Assembly: GCA_021845905.1 (NCBI GenBank)
Contig: JAJZVA010000013.1
Span: 1-64,000, forward strand
Direction of reading: 5' to 3'
Length of the DNA stretch: 64,000 nt
Origin: Pseudomonadota bacterium
GTDB lineage: Bacteria; Pseudomonadota; Alphaproteobacteria; Micavibrionales; UBA2020
Each line of letters opens with the position of its first letter. Position 1 is the stretch's first letter. The notes below the pieces were generated by a model. That model searched no databases and was not told the DNA's origin. It saw only the letters and a program-made list of their open reading frames with translations. Position numbers and translations under genes: made by a program. Below are positions 11,106 to 22,514 of this stretch, piece by piece.

Positions 11106-11554
11106 GCCTCGCCGTCCATGATCATCGCCGTGACCTGCGCCTCGGCGGCCAGATCCGCGCCGACGCGCGCCTCGCACCTGAAGCGCCAGACGTTGCGGCG
11201 GTTTTGCTCTTTTTTCACATGAATATGCAGCGTATCGCCCGGCGTGACCGGCTTGCGGAACTTCGCGCCGTCGATCGCCATGAAATAAACCAGCTTGCCT
11301 TCAAGCGATTCCCCCGCCGAGTGCACGACAAGCGCGGCCGAAGTTTGCGCCATCGCCTCGATGATCAGCACGCCCGGCATGACCGGCGCGCCCGGAAAGT
11401 GGCCTTGAAAAAAATTCTCGTTGATCGTGACGTTCTTGAGACCGATGGCGCTTTCGTTCGGCACGATGTCCATCACCCTGTCGATCAGCAAAAGCGGATA
11501 ACGGTGCGGAATCATCTTCATGATCTGCCGGATATCTATGATTGCGTCGCTCAT
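11102..11554 (-). CDS. fabZ: 3-hydroxyacyl-ACP dehydratase
   Basis: [17 protein letters not shown] and [20 protein letters not shown]. Confidence 0.96.
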   Translation of the reverse strand: MSDAIIDIRQIMKMIPHRYPLLLIDRVMDIVPNESAIGLKNVTINENFFQGHFPGAPVMPGVLIIEAMAQTSAALVVHSAGESLEGKLVYFMAIDGAKFRKPVTPGDTLHIHVKKEQNRRNVWRFRCEARVGADLAAEAQVTAMIMDGEA

Positions 11555-12582
11555 GCCTCGTCTCCTTTTTTTGCCGCCAGTTTGGCCAGTATGGCCGTCT
11601 GCTTCATGCTTTGCCGGATCGGCACGGCGGGTGAGCCCATGACCTCCGTGCGGTCGGGAACGTCACGCATCAATCCCGATTGCGCGGCGATCTTTACGCC
11701 GCTGCCAATCTTTATATGCCCGGCAAGCCCTGCCTGACCGCCGATCATCGTATAATCTCCCACTTGCGTCGAGCCTGAAATACCGACCTGCGCGACGATC
11801 ACGCAATATTTCCCGACCTTCACGTTATGCGCGATCTGCACGAGATTGTCGATCCGCGTGCCTTGTCCGATCACCGTATCCGGCCCCGCGCCGCGGTCCA
11901 CCGTCGTGTTGGCGCCGATCTCGACGTCGGATTCGATGATCACGCGGCCAAGTTGCGGCACGGCGGTAAATCCCGTCGCGGGATCGATGGCGAAGCCGAA
12001 GCCTTGCCGCCCAACGCAGACGCCGTGGTGCAGACGGACTTTATCCCCGATCAAAGCATGGCTGACCATGACATGCGGCCCGATGTCGCAATCGTCTCCG
12101 ATCTCGACGCCCTGCCTGATAACGGCATGCGCCTGAACGCGGCACCGCGCGCCGATTTGAACATGCGGCCCGATAACGACGCCATCCTCGATCGTGCAAT
12201 CCGCACCGATCTTCGCCGAAGCGTCGATGACGGCGGAAGACGCAATCCGCGCTTCCGGTTTTTCCGGCGGATAGAACATCCGCGCCGCGACGGCATAAGC
12301 CTTGTAAGGGTTTTTGTTCGTCAGGCATACGGTGCCCGAGGGCGCGTATTGCGCCAGCTCCGGCCGCACGAAACAGGCGCCCGCTTTGGTCGATTTGAAA
12401 ACGTCGGCGTATTTTTTATTGTCGAGAAAACTGAGCTGGTCTTTTTCCGCCGATTCCAGCGGCGCAACATCCGTCATCACGAGGCCGCCATGCGACGGGT
12501 CGGACAAGTCCGAACCCGTCGCTCTGGCAAGCTCGCTTAAAGGAAACGCGCCAGCAAGTGTAAAGAAACGCCGGTCAGCCAT
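11551..12582 (-). CDS. lpxD: UDP-3-O-acylglucosamine N-acyltransferase
   Basis: Hexapeptide repeats; [42 protein letters not shown]. Confidence 0.95.
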   Translation of the reverse strand: MADRRFFTLAGAFPLSELARATGSDLSDPSHGGLVMTDVAPLESAEKDQLSFLDNKKYADVFKSTKAGACFVRPELAQYAPSGTVCLTNKNPYKAYAVAARMFYPPEKPEARIASSAVIDASAKIGADCTIEDGVVIGPHVQIGARCRVQAHAVIRQGVEIGDDCDIGPHVMVSHALIGDKVRLHHGVCVGRQGFGFAIDPATGFTAVPQLGRVIIESDVEIGANTTVDRGAGPDTVIGQGTRIDNLVQIAHNVKVGKYCVIVAQVGISGSTQVGDYTMIGGQAGLAGHIKIGSGVKIAAQSGLMRDVPDRTEVMGSPAVPIRQSMKQTAILAKLAAKKGDEA

Positions 12583-12605
12583 TCTCTTTTCTGCTCTGCG
12601 CAGGC

Positions 12606-13205
12606 TTATTTGCCGCCGGCACTGGCAGCCGCGGAAACGGCTTCGGCAGCCTTTTTCCAGTCAACGCGAATGCTTCTGTCTTTTTCGTTCATCTGCTTGA
12701 TGACCGCGTCCGTCATGTCCATATCGGGCGTCGACATCATCACCGCGTCATCGGTGAACACTGCTGAATAGTGCTTTTCCTTGGCGATGTGGGCGACGAT
12801 CTGCGCGGCGGAATGACGCAGTTCGTTCATGGCGTTGCTGAACGCCTGATCGAGTATCTGCCTGCGGTCCTGCACCATCTTCTGGCCGGAGATGACTTGT
12901 TCCTCTATGCCTTTTTGCTTGTCTTCAAAAGCGCTCTTGGAAAGGGTGTCTTTTTGCTTTTCGAGGGCTTCTTCGGAAGAACGGATCTTGTCTTCTTCCC
13001 TTGCGATCTCCGCCTGATAGCTCTTCCGCTTGGCATCCATCTGCTTGAAAATGCTCTTGGCCGCATCGGTTGTTTGCAGGACACGGTTCATGTCGACGAC
13101 GCCGAACGTCTGTCCGCTCATCGGAGCCGCCGCGAAAGCGGGAAGAGAAAGCGCCGTCATCGCCGTAACGCCCAGTACCATAACAGTCTTTGTAATCGTT
13201 TTCAT
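12606..13205 (-). CDS. skp: OmpH/Skp-family periplasmic chaperone
   Basis: Signal peptide, [41 protein letters not shown]; located between bamA and lpxD. Confidence 0.88.
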   Translation of the reverse strand: MKTITKTVMVLGVTAMTALSLPAFAAAPMSGQTFGVVDMNRVLQTTDAAKSIFKQMDAKRKSYQAEIAREEDKIRSSEEALEKQKDTLSKSAFEDKQKGIEEQVISGQKMVQDRRQILDQAFSNAMNELRHSAAQIVAHIAKEKHYSAVFTDDAVMMSTPDMDMTDAVIKQMNEKDRSIRVDWKKAAEAVSAAASAGGK

Positions 13206-13239
13206 TTTTTCCTCATATGTTGCTTGGTTTGTGGATTGT

Positions 13240-15558
13240 TCAGAACCTCGTGCCGAAACTAAACCTGAACTGCTGAACCTTGTCGTAGCTTTCCTTCTTG
13301 ATCGGCCTGGCGAAATCGATGCTCATCGGCCCCATGGGAGACTGCCATGAAAAGCCGACGCCGACGGAAACGCGCGGACTACTTGAATTCTGTATGCCTG
13401 AGCCCGTTTCATTCAAGGACCAAAGGCTGCCAAAATCCGTGAAGGCATGCGCGGTCACGCCAAGATCCGGCGGCAATCCCGTCGGAAATTGGAGCTGGAC
13501 CGTGCCGCGGTAATATTTGTTGCCGCCGAGCGAATCCTCGCTGGCGAAGTCGCGCGGGCCGACGCCGGCATCGGCAAAACCGCGCAACGTATCGCCGCCG
13601 AGGAAGAAGCGCTCATTGATGCGCACCGTTTTTCCGCCCCATCCGTGGACGTAGCCCGCGTCGCCAAGGAAGCTCAAAACCCACTGGTGGGCGATCGGGT
13701 AATAATAAGTGCCGCCCGTATCGAATTTATAATAACGCGCGTTGCCGCCGGGAACCGCGACTTCTGTCATGAAGTGCGTGATAAAACCGGAGGTCGGCTC
13801 GATCTTGCTGTCGCGTGCGTCGTAGGTCAGTGTTTGCGAGATCGCGGCGGTCGTGTAGCGGCCCGCCTGCTCCTGAATGTAGATGGACGCGTTCGGGGCG
13901 ATGCCGCTGACATTGTCCGCCTCCCATCTCAGGCCCAGATCCTGCCGCAATCTTTCAGAGAGCGGATAGCCGAAGCGCAACCCCATGCCCGCCTTGCTGT
14001 AATTGTACGAGCTTTGAATTTGCAAATCCTGCGTGACGTTGAACAGGTCGATTCCCGCCGTCATGTTGCGGTCCATGAAATAAGGATCCGTGTAACTGAA
14101 ATCGAATTGCGTCATCTTCGCGGCCAGCATCGCCGACAGGGAAACCTGCCGCCCCGTGCCGAGAAAGTTGTTTTCCTTGATGGTGAAGTCGGCCAGCGGG
14201 CCGTCCGTCGTCGAATAACCGCCGCCCAGCGACAGCTCGCCGGTCGATTTTTCCGTGACGTTGACGTCGACGTTGGTTTCGTTCGGCGCCGTGCCTGGAA
14301 CGGCCTTGACCTTGACGTTGCCGAAGAAGCCGAGGTTCTTGATGCGCGTTTCGGATTCCTTGAGCTTGCTCTTGTTGAACGGATCGCCTTCGACCAACAG
14401 CATCTGGCGGCGGATGACGGAATCTTCGGTGCGCGTGTTGCCGCTGATGTTGATGTCGTGAACGAAGGTTTTCTGCCCTTCGTTGATGGTGAAGGTGATA
14501 GCGACCGTATGTGTCTGACGGTCGGGCACGACGCCCGGCTGGATATCGACGAAGGCGAACTGGTGATTGCCGAGGGAATCCGTCATCTTGATGACAGAAC
14601 GCTCGATCTCGTCCATTTTATACCAGTCGCCCGTATGGATGGTGACGACCTTGTTCAGAAAATCAGGATTGAGCCCGGCGATGTTGCTTTTGATATCGAC
14701 GGAGCCGACCTTGTAACGCTGGCCTTCATGGATCGAGAAGGTCAGGATGAAGCTTTTGCGGTCGGGCGAAAGCTGCGCCACGGCGGCGCGCACATGGAAC
14801 CCGGCATAGCCGTGATTGAGGTAAAAGCGACGCAACAGTTCCTGGTCATAGGCAAAGCGGTCCTGATCGTAGGTGTCGTCGTGGCTCCAGAACCTGTACC
14901 AGCGTTCCTCGCGGCTACGGATGATGGTTTTCAGCGCATCGGCGCTGAACCTTCTGTTGCCGATGAAATTGATGCGCGAGATGAGAGTCTCCGGCCCTTC
15001 GGTGATCTTGAAGATCAGGTTGACGCGGTTCTGGCTCAGCTTGATGATTTGCGGATCGATCACCGCGGAAAAGCGTCCGCTCAGACGGTAGATTTCCTGC
15101 AATCGCTCGACATCGGCCTGCACCTTGGTGCGCGTCAGCACCATGCGCGCCCGCAGCTGAATTTCGGATTTCAGGTCGTCGGTCTTGAGCTTTTTGTTGC
15201 CTTCGAAGCGGATCTCGTTGATCAGCGGATTTTCCGTGACCTTGATGACGAGATCATGCCCGTCCTGATGCATAGACACATCGGCGAACAAGCCCGTGGC
15301 ATAGAGGCTTTTCAGCGAACTGTCGATCAGCGACTGGTTGAATGGGTCGCCTTTCTGGATATTGATATAGGAAAGAACCGTCGAGGTTTCGATCCGCTGG
15401 TTGCCTTCCACCACGATGTTCTGGATGACGTTGGCGGACGCATGCGCCTTATGCGACGGCGCGGCGGCGGCGATTTGAAGGACGCCCGGAGCGCCCAGCC
15501 ATAAGACCGAGAGCGCCAGAGACATCAGAACACTTCTGAAAGACAAGAGTTTTTTCAT
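13240..15558 (-). CDS. bamA: Outer membrane protein assembly factor BamA
   Basis: POTRA repeats (IVVEGNQRIETSTVLSYINIQKGDPFN) and C-terminal barrel ending QFRFSFGTRF. Confidence 0.96.
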   Translation of the reverse strand: MKKLLSFRSVLMSLALSVLWLGAPGVLQIAAAAPSHKAHASANVIQNIVVEGNQRIETSTVLSYINIQKGDPFNQSLIDSSLKSLYATGLFADVSMHQDGHDLVIKVTENPLINEIRFEGNKKLKTDDLKSEIQLRARMVLTRTKVQADVERLQEIYRLSGRFSAVIDPQIIKLSQNRVNLIFKITEGPETLISRINFIGNRRFSADALKTIIRSREERWYRFWSHDDTYDQDRFAYDQELLRRFYLNHGYAGFHVRAAVAQLSPDRKSFILTFSIHEGQRYKVGSVDIKSNIAGLNPDFLNKVVTIHTGDWYKMDEIERSVIKMTDSLGNHQFAFVDIQPGVVPDRQTHTVAITFTINEGQKTFVHDINISGNTRTEDSVIRRQMLLVEGDPFNKSKLKESETRIKNLGFFGNVKVKAVPGTAPNETNVDVNVTEKSTGELSLGGGYSTTDGPLADFTIKENNFLGTGRQVSLSAMLAAKMTQFDFSYTDPYFMDRNMTAGIDLFNVTQDLQIQSSYNYSKAGMGLRFGYPLSERLRQDLGLRWEADNVSGIAPNASIYIQEQAGRYTTAAISQTLTYDARDSKIEPTSGFITHFMTEVAVPGGNARYYKFDTGGTYYYPIAHQWVLSFLGDAGYVHGWGGKTVRINERFFLGGDTLRGFADAGVGPRDFASEDSLGGNKYYRGTVQLQFPTGLPPDLGVTAHAFTDFGSLWSLNETGSGIQNSSSPRVSVGVGFSWQSPMGPMSIDFARPIKKESYDKVQQFRFSFGTRF

Positions 15559-15580
15559 TTATTCAATTATGGCTTCCGGT

Positions 15581-16777
15581 TCAGAAGATGTGATGTTTGA
15601 CGTATGAGATAATTTTCAGCTGAATCATGTCGTTCCATGTCGAGAACAGCATAATACCAAGTATAAACGTCAAGCCAACCCTTAAAGCGTATTCCTGAAA
15701 GCGTTCGCCCGGCGGCTTGCCTCTTATTTTTTCCATAGCGTAAAAGGCCAAATGCCCACCATCCAGCATCGGCACGGGCAGGAAATTGATAAGCCCGAGA
15801 TTGACGGACAACAGCGCGGCGAAAGAAATCAGAGAAATTATACCTTGCTGGGCGAAATCGCCCGCGTAAGCGCCAATGCGCAGAATGCCGCCCAGTTCAT
15901 CCGTGCTGCGCGTGCCGTCGATCATCTGCCAGATGGCCTTGAGCGTGTCTCTGGCAATGCCCCACACGTCCTCGTTCGCGGCGATGAAGGCTGAAACGAG
16001 CGTATGCTTTTTCATCGCAGACCCCTTGGGTGGCGCGTAGATACCCAGTTGCCCGCGCTCACTTTCGAAGCCGAAGCGGTCTTTCTCATGGATAAGCGCC
16101 GGCGTGACGCGCATCGTCACGACTTTTTTGCTCCACGCGTCCTTGCCGATGGAATGCACCAGACGGATGACGATCGGCTTGTCCAGATTCACGGAAACGA
16201 ACTGAACCATATCCTGAAAGCGGTATATCTTCGTGTCGTCGAGGTAGAGAATTTTGTCGTCCGGGCGGATGCCCGCCTTGTCGGCAGGCGAGCCGACCAT
16301 CAGCTTGCCGACGACCGGCGGCGTGTAAGGCTGACCGACGAAGGTATAAAGCCCCGTCAGGATGAAGATCGCGAAAATGAAATTGACCGTGGGGCCCGCC
16401 GCGACAATCGCCGAGCGCTTGCCGATCGGCTGGCTGTAAAACGCCACCTTCTTTTCTTCTTCGGTCAGCGGCGTCTTGTCTTCATCTTCATGCCGCGCGC
16501 TGGAAGGATCCATGTCGCCGAACATCTGCACATACCCGCCGAACGGTAGCCAGCTGATTTTCCAGCGGGTGCCGGCCTTGTTCGTCCAGCCGAAAATTTC
16601 CTTGCCGAAGCCGATGGAGAAGGTCTCGACCTTGACGCCGCACATCCGCGCGACGATGTAGTGACCCCATTCATGCACGAACACGAGGACGCTCAAAACG
16701 ATGACGAACGGGATGACATAAACTGTCACGAAATGTTCCGGCGCCGCCAGAAATTTATGATAGAGATCCATGAACAT
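15581..16777 (-). CDS. rseP: RIP metalloprotease RseP
   Basis: VFVHEWGHYIVARMCGVKVETFSIGFG (HExxH), PDZ segment and NFLPVPMLDGGHL. Confidence 0.94.
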   Translation of the reverse strand: MFMDLYHKFLAAPEHFVTVYVIPFVIVLSVLVFVHEWGHYIVARMCGVKVETFSIGFGKEIFGWTNKAGTRWKISWLPFGGYVQMFGDMDPSSARHEDEDKTPLTEEEKKVAFYSQPIGKRSAIVAAGPTVNFIFAIFILTGLYTFVGQPYTPPVVGKLMVGSPADKAGIRPDDKILYLDDTKIYRFQDMVQFVSVNLDKPIVIRLVHSIGKDAWSKKVVTMRVTPALIHEKDRFGFESERGQLGIYAPPKGSAMKKHTLVSAFIAANEDVWGIARDTLKAIWQMIDGTRSTDELGGILRIGAYAGDFAQQGIISLISFAALLSVNLGLINFLPVPMLDGGHLAFYAMEKIRGKPPGERFQEYALRVGLTFILGIMLFSTWNDMIQLKIISYVKHHIF

Positions 16778-16813
16778 TTTAACGTATAGGCTTCCCCCGC
16801 CGTTTTCAGTGGT

Positions 16814-17971
16814 TCAGTTTACTCTGGAGATAACCGTCTCCGCAATACGCCGCGCATCGGTATCTGTTTGAAATATCGCCTCAAGGGAAGATACAGAAGG
16901 AATATTCGCCGTTTGTAAAGTCTCCTCGACAACACTTTCTATTTCAGAAAATTTCAGCCGCCGTGCCAGAAACGCCGCCACCGCCGCCTCATTTGCGGCA
17001 TTGAAAACGGTCGATGCGGCGGGGGAATGAGCCCGAAGCACATCCCGTGCCATTTTTACAGCGGGAAATCTAATTATATCAATTTGTTCAAATGATAAAT
17101 TAATCTGATTTTCGAAGCTTAAAGCATTCCCCGTCGTTTGCATGCGGTCCGGCCACGCCAGCGCATTGGCGATTGGCGTGCGCATATCCGCCGCACCCAT
17201 TTGAGACAAGATAGATCCATCGATATATTCAACCATAGAGTGAACGATGGACTGCGGGTGGATGACAACGTCTATTTCTTCATTTTTTACATTAAATAAA
17301 TAATGCGCTTCTATGACTTCCAAAGATTTATTCATCATCGTAGCGCTATCGACGGAGATCTTCCGGCCCATCGCCCACGTCGGATGCCTCACCGCCTGCT
17401 CTGGCGTGATTGCGGAGAGCTCCGCGCGCTGCTTTCTTAAAAACGGGCCGCCCGATGCTGTCAAAATCAGCCGTTTTATACCCGCGCGCTGCAGCGGATT
17501 GAACACCTGAAAAATGGCATTATGTTCACTATCAACCGGCAACAACGTCGTGCCGTGCTTTTCGACCGCCGCCATCATGAACGGCCCGGCGCAGACCAGC
17601 GATTCTTTGTTGGCGAGAGCGACGGCCGTGCCTTGCTCGATGGCGCGCAAGGTCGAGGATACGCCCGCCGCGCCGACGATTGCCGCCATGATCCAGTCCG
17701 CCGGAATGCCCGCCGCGTCGACAACGGCCTGATGCCCTGCCGCCGCCCGTATCTGCGTTCCCGCCAGAGCCTGCTTTAGCTCGCTATAAAGGCTTTCATC
17801 GGCGATGACGGCATGTTCCGCATTCAAGACGCGCGCCTGCTCCGCCAGAAGCTTCACGTTGGTATTGGCCGTAAGGGCGATGACTTTGAATTTATCCGGC
17901 TGGCTTGCGACAAGATCGATCGTGTTGCGCCCGACGGAGCCGGTCGATCCCAAAATGCTGACTTTTTTCAC
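16814..17971 (-). CDS. dxr: 1-deoxy-D-xylulose 5-phosphate reductoisomerase
   Basis: KKVSILGSTGSVGRNTIDLV, LANKESLVCAG, LPVDSEHNAIFQ, ATMMNKSLEVIEAHYLF. Confidence 0.96.
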   Translation of the reverse strand: MKKVSILGSTGSVGRNTIDLVASQPDKFKVIALTANTNVKLLAEQARVLNAEHAVIADESLYSELKQALAGTQIRAAAGHQAVVDAAGIPADWIMAAIVGAAGVSSTLRAIEQGTAVALANKESLVCAGPFMMAAVEKHGTTLLPVDSEHNAIFQVFNPLQRAGIKRLILTASGGPFLRKQRAELSAITPEQAVRHPTWAMGRKISVDSATMMNKSLEVIEAHYLFNVKNEEIDVVIHPQSIVHSMVEYIDGSILSQMGAADMRTPIANALAWPDRMQTTGNALSFENQINLSFEQIDIIRFPAVKMARDVLRAHSPAASTVFNAANEAAVAAFLARRLKFSEIESVVEETLQTANIPSVSSLEAIFQTDTDARRIAETVISRVN

Positions 17972-18660
17972 AGCGCGAACCCCGCGATCAACCCGAAGAT
18001 CAATGCGACGAGCAATAGCGCATCGATGCGGTCGAGCACGCCTCCATGGCCGGGGATGATCGTGCCGGTGTCTTTGATGCCGCTACGGCGCTTGAAGAAG
18101 GAAATCAGCAAATCGCCCGCCTGCCCGCACATGGCGAGCGCGAATCCCATGAGAGCGTAAGTGTAGGGCGAGAAATGGCCTATTGTTTCAGCATGAAACT
18201 TCGCCAGTGTCGCGGGGCACGCAAGGCCGCCCGCGACAAGCCCTGCGCCGACGCTACTGCCGATGAAGCCCGCCCATGTCTTTTTGGGGCTGACTTTGGG
18301 CGCGAGCTTCGGCCCGCCGATGGCGCGTCCGGAAAAATAAGCCGAGATATCACTCGCCCAGACGATCAGCAACAAAGTGAGCATATTGTAAAGGCCGTAG
18401 GCCGTGCCCACGCGCAGCCAGATCATCACCGCGCAGGAAGCCGCTATGTAACAGATGCCGAGAAACAAAAATGACAGGCGATATTTTTCTTCGGCTTTGA
18501 TCATCTTCGTCCATTCGGAAATGCCGATCGCCGTCGCCGCGCCCATCAATAAAATAAAAGCCACGCCGCCGAGATAAAGCGCGCCCAGCACGATGAAACC
18601 GAACATCGCCGCGCCGTGGATACGCGTCTTCAACCCGCTGTCCATGACGCCGGTTTTCAT
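17968..18660 (-). CDS. cdsA: Phosphatidate cytidylyltransferase
   Basis: Multi-TM; SPKKTWAGFIGSSVGAG and GDLLISFFKRRSGIKDTGTIIPGHGGVLDRIDALL. Start set at 18660 (overlap with uppS). Confidence 0.93.
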   Translation of the reverse strand: MKTGVMDSGLKTRIHGAAMFGFIVLGALYLGGVAFILLMGAATAIGISEWTKMIKAEEKYRLSFLFLGICYIAASCAVMIWLRVGTAYGLYNMLTLLLIVWASDISAYFSGRAIGGPKLAPKVSPKKTWAGFIGSSVGAGLVAGGLACPATLAKFHAETIGHFSPYTYALMGFALAMCGQAGDLLISFFKRRSGIKDTGTIIPGHGGVLDRIDALLLVALIFGLIAGFAL

Positions 18661-19394
18661 CCTTGCACGCCATGCGATTGCGCTGAAATGCCGCCATAAC
18701 GGCGCTCGCGGCCGGCAAAAAACGCGACGGCCCGCTCGAGGTCTTTCTTCGAAAAATCCGGCCACAGCGTATCGGTGAAATAAAGCTCGGCATAGGCCAT
18801 CTGCCAGAGGAGAAAATTGCTGATCCGGCTTTCGCCGCTGGTGCGGATCATCAGATCCGGGTCGGGAATGTCGCCGGTCATCATATGGCGCGAAAAGCTG
18901 TTTTCATCGATGCGCGCGATATCCGTTTCGCCCGCTTTCACTTGCCGCGCCAGCTCTTTCGCGGCAAAGACGATATCCTGCCGCCCGCCGTAGTTGAGCG
19001 CCAGCACGACGGTGATTTTCGCGTTGTCGCGGGTGAGGCTCTCGGCGTTTTCGATCAGCTTGACGATATCGAGCGGCAAGGCCGCGCGGTCGCCGATCAC
19101 CCTGATACGTGCGCCGTTTTTATGCAGTTCGGCGGTTTCCTTCTTGAGATAATAGCGCAAGAGGCTCATCAGGTCGGACACTTCGTCCGCCGGACGGTTC
19201 CAGTTTTCCGAGGAAAAAGCGAACAGTGTCAGGTAGGGAATGCCCAGTTCCCCCGCAGAGGTGACGACATGCCGCGCGGCTTCGGCGCCTTTGCGGTGGC
19301 CTTCGGTGCGGCTGAGGCCACGCGCCGTCGCCCATCGGCCGTTTCCGTCCATGATAATGGCGACGTGCTGCGGAATGTTCTGCGCGGAGGTCAT
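18657..19394 (-). CDS. uppS: Isoprenyl (undecaprenyl) diphosphate synthase
   Basis: HVAIIMDGNGRWATARGLSRTEGHRKGAEA and PDLMIRTSGESRISNFLLWQMAYAELYF. Start at 19394 preferred over the track's 19418. Confidence 0.95.
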   Translation of the reverse strand: MTSAQNIPQHVAIIMDGNGRWATARGLSRTEGHRKGAEAARHVVTSAGELGIPYLTLFAFSSENWNRPADEVSDLMSLLRYYLKKETAELHKNGARIRVIGDRAALPLDIVKLIENAESLTRDNAKITVVLALNYGGRQDIVFAAKELARQVKAGETDIARIDENSFSRHMMTGDIPDPDLMIRTSGESRISNFLLWQMAYAELYFTDTLWPDFSKKDLERAVAFFAGRERRYGGISAQSHGVQG

Positions 19395-19398
19395 TTCC

Positions 19399-19950
19399 TC
19401 AGACCTGCTTGATCTCATGTTCCTTGTGCGCGAGGGCCTCTTCGACCTTCTTGATCCAGCCGTCGGTCATTTTCTGGATCCTGTCTTCGGCTTTTTTGAG
19501 CTCGTCTTCCGGCAGCTTGTTCTTCTTGGCCGTGTCCATGCCCTCGCGGCGGATGTTGCGCACGGCGATCTTGGCCTGTTCGGCGTATTTGGAGGCGACC
19601 TTGGCGAGTTCAAGACGGCGCTCTTCCGTCAGGCCAGGCAGCGGCACGCGGATCAGCGTTCCGGCCGGTTGCGGGTTGAGCCCAAGTCCTGAGGAAGAGA
19701 TCGCTTTTTCAACGGCCTTCGTGTTGCTCGCGTCCCAGACTTGTACGGTCAGCAGACGCGGCTCGGGCGCGCTGACGGTCGCCACCTGATTGATCGGCAT
19801 CTTGCTGCCGTAGACTTCGACGACAATATTGTCGAGCAGATTGGTGGAGGCGCGGCCCGTGCGCAAGCCTTGAAACTCCTTGTGCAAGGCGTCGACGGCA
19901 CCTTGCATGCGGCGTTCATAATCATTGAAATCCATCGTAGCATCAGGCAT
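19399..19950 (-). CDS. frr: Ribosome recycling factor
   Basis: [45 protein letters not shown]. Confidence 0.96.
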   Translation of the reverse strand: MPDATMDFNDYERRMQGAVDALHKEFQGLRTGRASTNLLDNIVVEVYGSKMPINQVATVSAPEPRLLTVQVWDASNTKAVEKAISSSGLGLNPQPAGTLIRVPLPGLTEERRLELAKVASKYAEQAKIAVRNIRREGMDTAKKNKLPEDELKKAEDRIQKMTDGWIKKVEEALAHKEHEIKQV

Positions 19951-20680
19951 TTTTGACCTCTTTCTTTTCCATGACGACAGTGCATTCTCCCCGCCCCTGC
20001 ATCAGTTCGGCGAAAGCGCCGGGACGCTTGATGGAGAAGATGATGACGGGGATGTCGTTTTCCCGCGCCAGCGAAATGGCGGCCGCATCCATGACGCCCA
20101 GATCCTTCGAAAGGACGTCCATGTATGTCAGGTTGTCGAACTTCGTCGCCGTCGGCACCTTGACGGGATCGGCAGTATAGACGCCATCGACTTTGGTGCC
20201 CTTGAGCAGCGCGTCGCAGCCCATTTCCGACGCGCGCAACGCCGCCGCCGTGTCCGTCGTAAAGAACGGATTGCCCGTGCCCGCGGCGAATATCACCACG
20301 CGGCCTTTTTCCATGTGGTGCATGGCGCGGCGGCGGATATAAGGTTCGCAGACGGAAGACATCGGGATGGCGGACTGCACGCGGGTGATGACGCCTTGCT
20401 TTTCAAGCGCGTTTTGCAAGGCAAGAGAGTTGATGACCGTCGCCAGCATGCCCATGTAGTCGGCCGCCGCGCGATCCATTCCTTCCGCCGCGCCGGAGAC
20501 GCCGCGGAAGATGTTGCCGCCGCCGACAACGAGACAGACCTCGACGCCGAGGTCGACGACGTCCTTGATGTCGCCGGCGATGCGGTCAACCATGGCGGGT
20601 TCAATGCCGTATTCCCCGGTTCCCATCAGGGCTTCGCCCGATATCTTCAGCAGAACACGCTTGAACCGCGCTTTGGTCAT
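19943..20680 (-). CDS. pyrH: UMP kinase
   Basis: [40 protein letters not shown]. Confidence 0.96.
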   Translation of the reverse strand: MTKARFKRVLLKISGEALMGTGEYGIEPAMVDRIAGDIKDVVDLGVEVCLVVGGGNIFRGVSGAAEGMDRAAADYMGMLATVINSLALQNALEKQGVITRVQSAIPMSSVCEPYIRRRAMHHMEKGRVVIFAAGTGNPFFTTDTAAALRASEMGCDALLKGTKVDGVYTADPVKVPTATKFDNLTYMDVLSKDLGVMDAAAISLARENDIPVIIFSIKRPGAFAELMQGRGECTVVMEKKEVKNA

Positions 20681-20704
20681 GTTGGCAACTCCAGTCGTTT
20701 CAGA

Positions 20705-21628
20705 TCACCCCGCCGCCATCTTCGCGACTTCGGAAGCGAAATCATCTTCTTTTTTTTCGACGCCCTCGCCGAGTTCATAACGGATGTAACCGGTGAGCTT
20801 GACGGGCGCGCCGAAGTCCTTGGAAGCCTTTTCAAGAACGGCGGAGATTTTGGTCTGCCCGTCGATGACGAAGACCTGCTCCAGAAGCACGGCTTGCTCG
20901 TAGAACTTGCGCAAGCTGCCCTCGACCATCTTTTCGACGATTTCGGCGGGCTTGCCGCTTTGCTTGGCCTTGTCGGCATAGATGGCGCGTTCGCGCGCGA
21001 CGATGTCCTTGTCGAGCGAAGCGACGTCCAGCGATTCAGGGCGCGTGGCGGCGATGTGCATAGCCAGCTGGCGTCCGAGTTCGTTCAGCTTGTCGGCTGG
21101 CGCGGAGGATTCCAGCCCGACCAGAACGCCGATCTTGCCGAGATTGGGCGCGAGGCTGTTGTGAACGTAGGTTGCGACCACGCCCTGCTTCACCGAGAGT
21201 GCCTTCACGCGACGGAGCGACATGTTCTCGCCGATCGAGGCGATCAGGTCGGTCAGCGTGTCGGCGACCGTCTTGGCGCCGAGGCTCATAGATTTGAGCT
21301 TCTCGACATCGTCGATCTTGTTCTTGAGCGCGAGTTCGGTCACTTTCGCGAGCATGGCCTGGAACTGGTCGTTGCGGGCGACGAAGTCCGTCTCCGCGTT
21401 CAGTTCCACGGCAACGGCGGACGTGCCTTCGGCGGCAACGCCGACAAGGCCGTCAGCCGCGGCGCGGCCGGATTTCTTGGCGGCGGAGGCGAGGCCTTTT
21501 TTGCGCAGATAGTCCATCGCCGCCTCCATATCGCCGTTGTGTTCGGTCAGAGCCTTTTTGCAGTCCATCATGCCCGCGCCGCTTTTTTCACGAAGATCCT
21601 TTACAAGGGATGCTGTGATCTCTGTCAT
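20705..21628 (-). CDS. tsf: Elongation factor Ts
   Basis: ITASLVKDLREKSGAGMMDCKKALTEHNGDMEAAMDYLRKKG. Confidence 0.97.
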   Translation of the reverse strand: MTEITASLVKDLREKSGAGMMDCKKALTEHNGDMEAAMDYLRKKGLASAAKKSGRAAADGLVGVAAEGTSAVAVELNAETDFVARNDQFQAMLAKVTELALKNKIDDVEKLKSMSLGAKTVADTLTDLIASIGENMSLRRVKALSVKQGVVATYVHNSLAPNLGKIGVLVGLESSAPADKLNELGRQLAMHIAATRPESLDVASLDKDIVARERAIYADKAKQSGKPAEIVEKMVEGSLRKFYEQAVLLEQVFVIDGQTKISAVLEKASKDFGAPVKLTGYIRYELGEGVEKKEDDFASEVAKMAAG

Positions 21629-21649
21629 TATCTTGTTCCTTTCGAGGTT

Positions 21650-22435
21650 TCAGCCGGCGGCTGCCGTCACTTTGAGTTCTTCCGATTCATCGAGATTTTC
21701 AGCATCGGGATTTTCCGCCGCGCCGATATCGATGCCCGAAGCCGTGACTTCGGCCTGCAGGCCGTCGAGAACCGCTTCCGAGAACAAATCACAGTAAAGG
21801 TTGATGGCGCGGGTCGCGTCGTCGTTGCCTGGGATGGGGAAATCGATGTTGTCGGGATCGCAGTTGGAGTCGACCACCGCGAACACCGGAATGCCCAGCT
21901 TGCGGGCTTCAAGGATGGCGTTGGCTTCCTTGTTGGTGTCGATGACGACCATCGCATCGGGCAGGCCGCCCATTTCCTTGATGCCGCCGAGGGCTTTTTC
22001 AAGCTTGTCTTTTTCGCGGGCAAGGCCGATTTGTTCTTTTTTAGTGAGGCCGTGCTTCACTTCTTCGTCCCCGAGCATTTTCTCGACTTCACGCAGACGC
22101 TTGATCGAGCCGGAGATCGTGCCCCAGTTGGTGAGCATGCCGCCGAGCCAGCGGTAGTTCACGTAGTACTGGCCGCAACGGGCAGCCGTTTCGGCGACTT
22201 TGTCGGCCGCCTGGCGTTTGGTGCCGACAAACAGAACGCGGCCGCCGTTTGCGGCGATGTCGCGCACGCCCTTCAGGGCGCTGTAAAGCATCGGCACGGT
22301 GAGTTCGAGGTTGATGATGTGGACTTTGTTGCGCTCGCCGAAGATGTAAGGTTTCATCTTGGGGTTCCAGCGGCGGGTGTGGTGGCCAAAGTGAACGCCG
22401 GCTTCAAGCAACTGGCGCATCGTGAAAGTAGGCAT
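21650..22435 (-). CDS. rpsB: 30S ribosomal protein S2
   Basis: [44 protein letters not shown]. Start at 22435 (or 22441); the track's 22528 start runs through a leader hairpin. Confidence 0.96.
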   Translation of the reverse strand: MPTFTMRQLLEAGVHFGHHTRRWNPKMKPYIFGERNKVHIINLELTVPMLYSALKGVRDIAANGGRVLFVGTKRQAADKVAETAARCGQYYVNYRWLGGMLTNWGTISGSIKRLREVEKMLGDEEVKHGLTKKEQIGLAREKDKLEKALGGIKEMGGLPDAMVVIDTNKEANAILEARKLGIPVFAVVDSNCDPDNIDFPIPGNDDATRAINLYCDLFSEAVLDGLQAEVTASGIDIGAAENPDAENLDESEELKVTAAAG

Positions 22436-22471
22436 AGTCATAGCGTTTGTATCCTTCTCGGTTATACGTCT

Positions 22472-22514
22472 GCAAGCCTCTGGTCCCTCTTCAGGACACC
22501 GAAAAACGGCTTGC
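22472..22514 (-). promoter_or_regulatory. Structured rpsB 5' leader hairpin (candidate autoregulatory RNA)
   Basis: Minus-strand RNA GCAAGCC-gtttttcggtgtcctgaagagggaccaga-GGCTTGC: perfect 7-bp closing stem with inner GGT/ACC and TCC/GGG pairing, about 35-40 nt upstream of the rpsB start. Confidence 0.5.

Noticed and set aside
13447-15504. 685-aa + strand ORF
   Set aside because: Antisense to bamA; compositional artefact.
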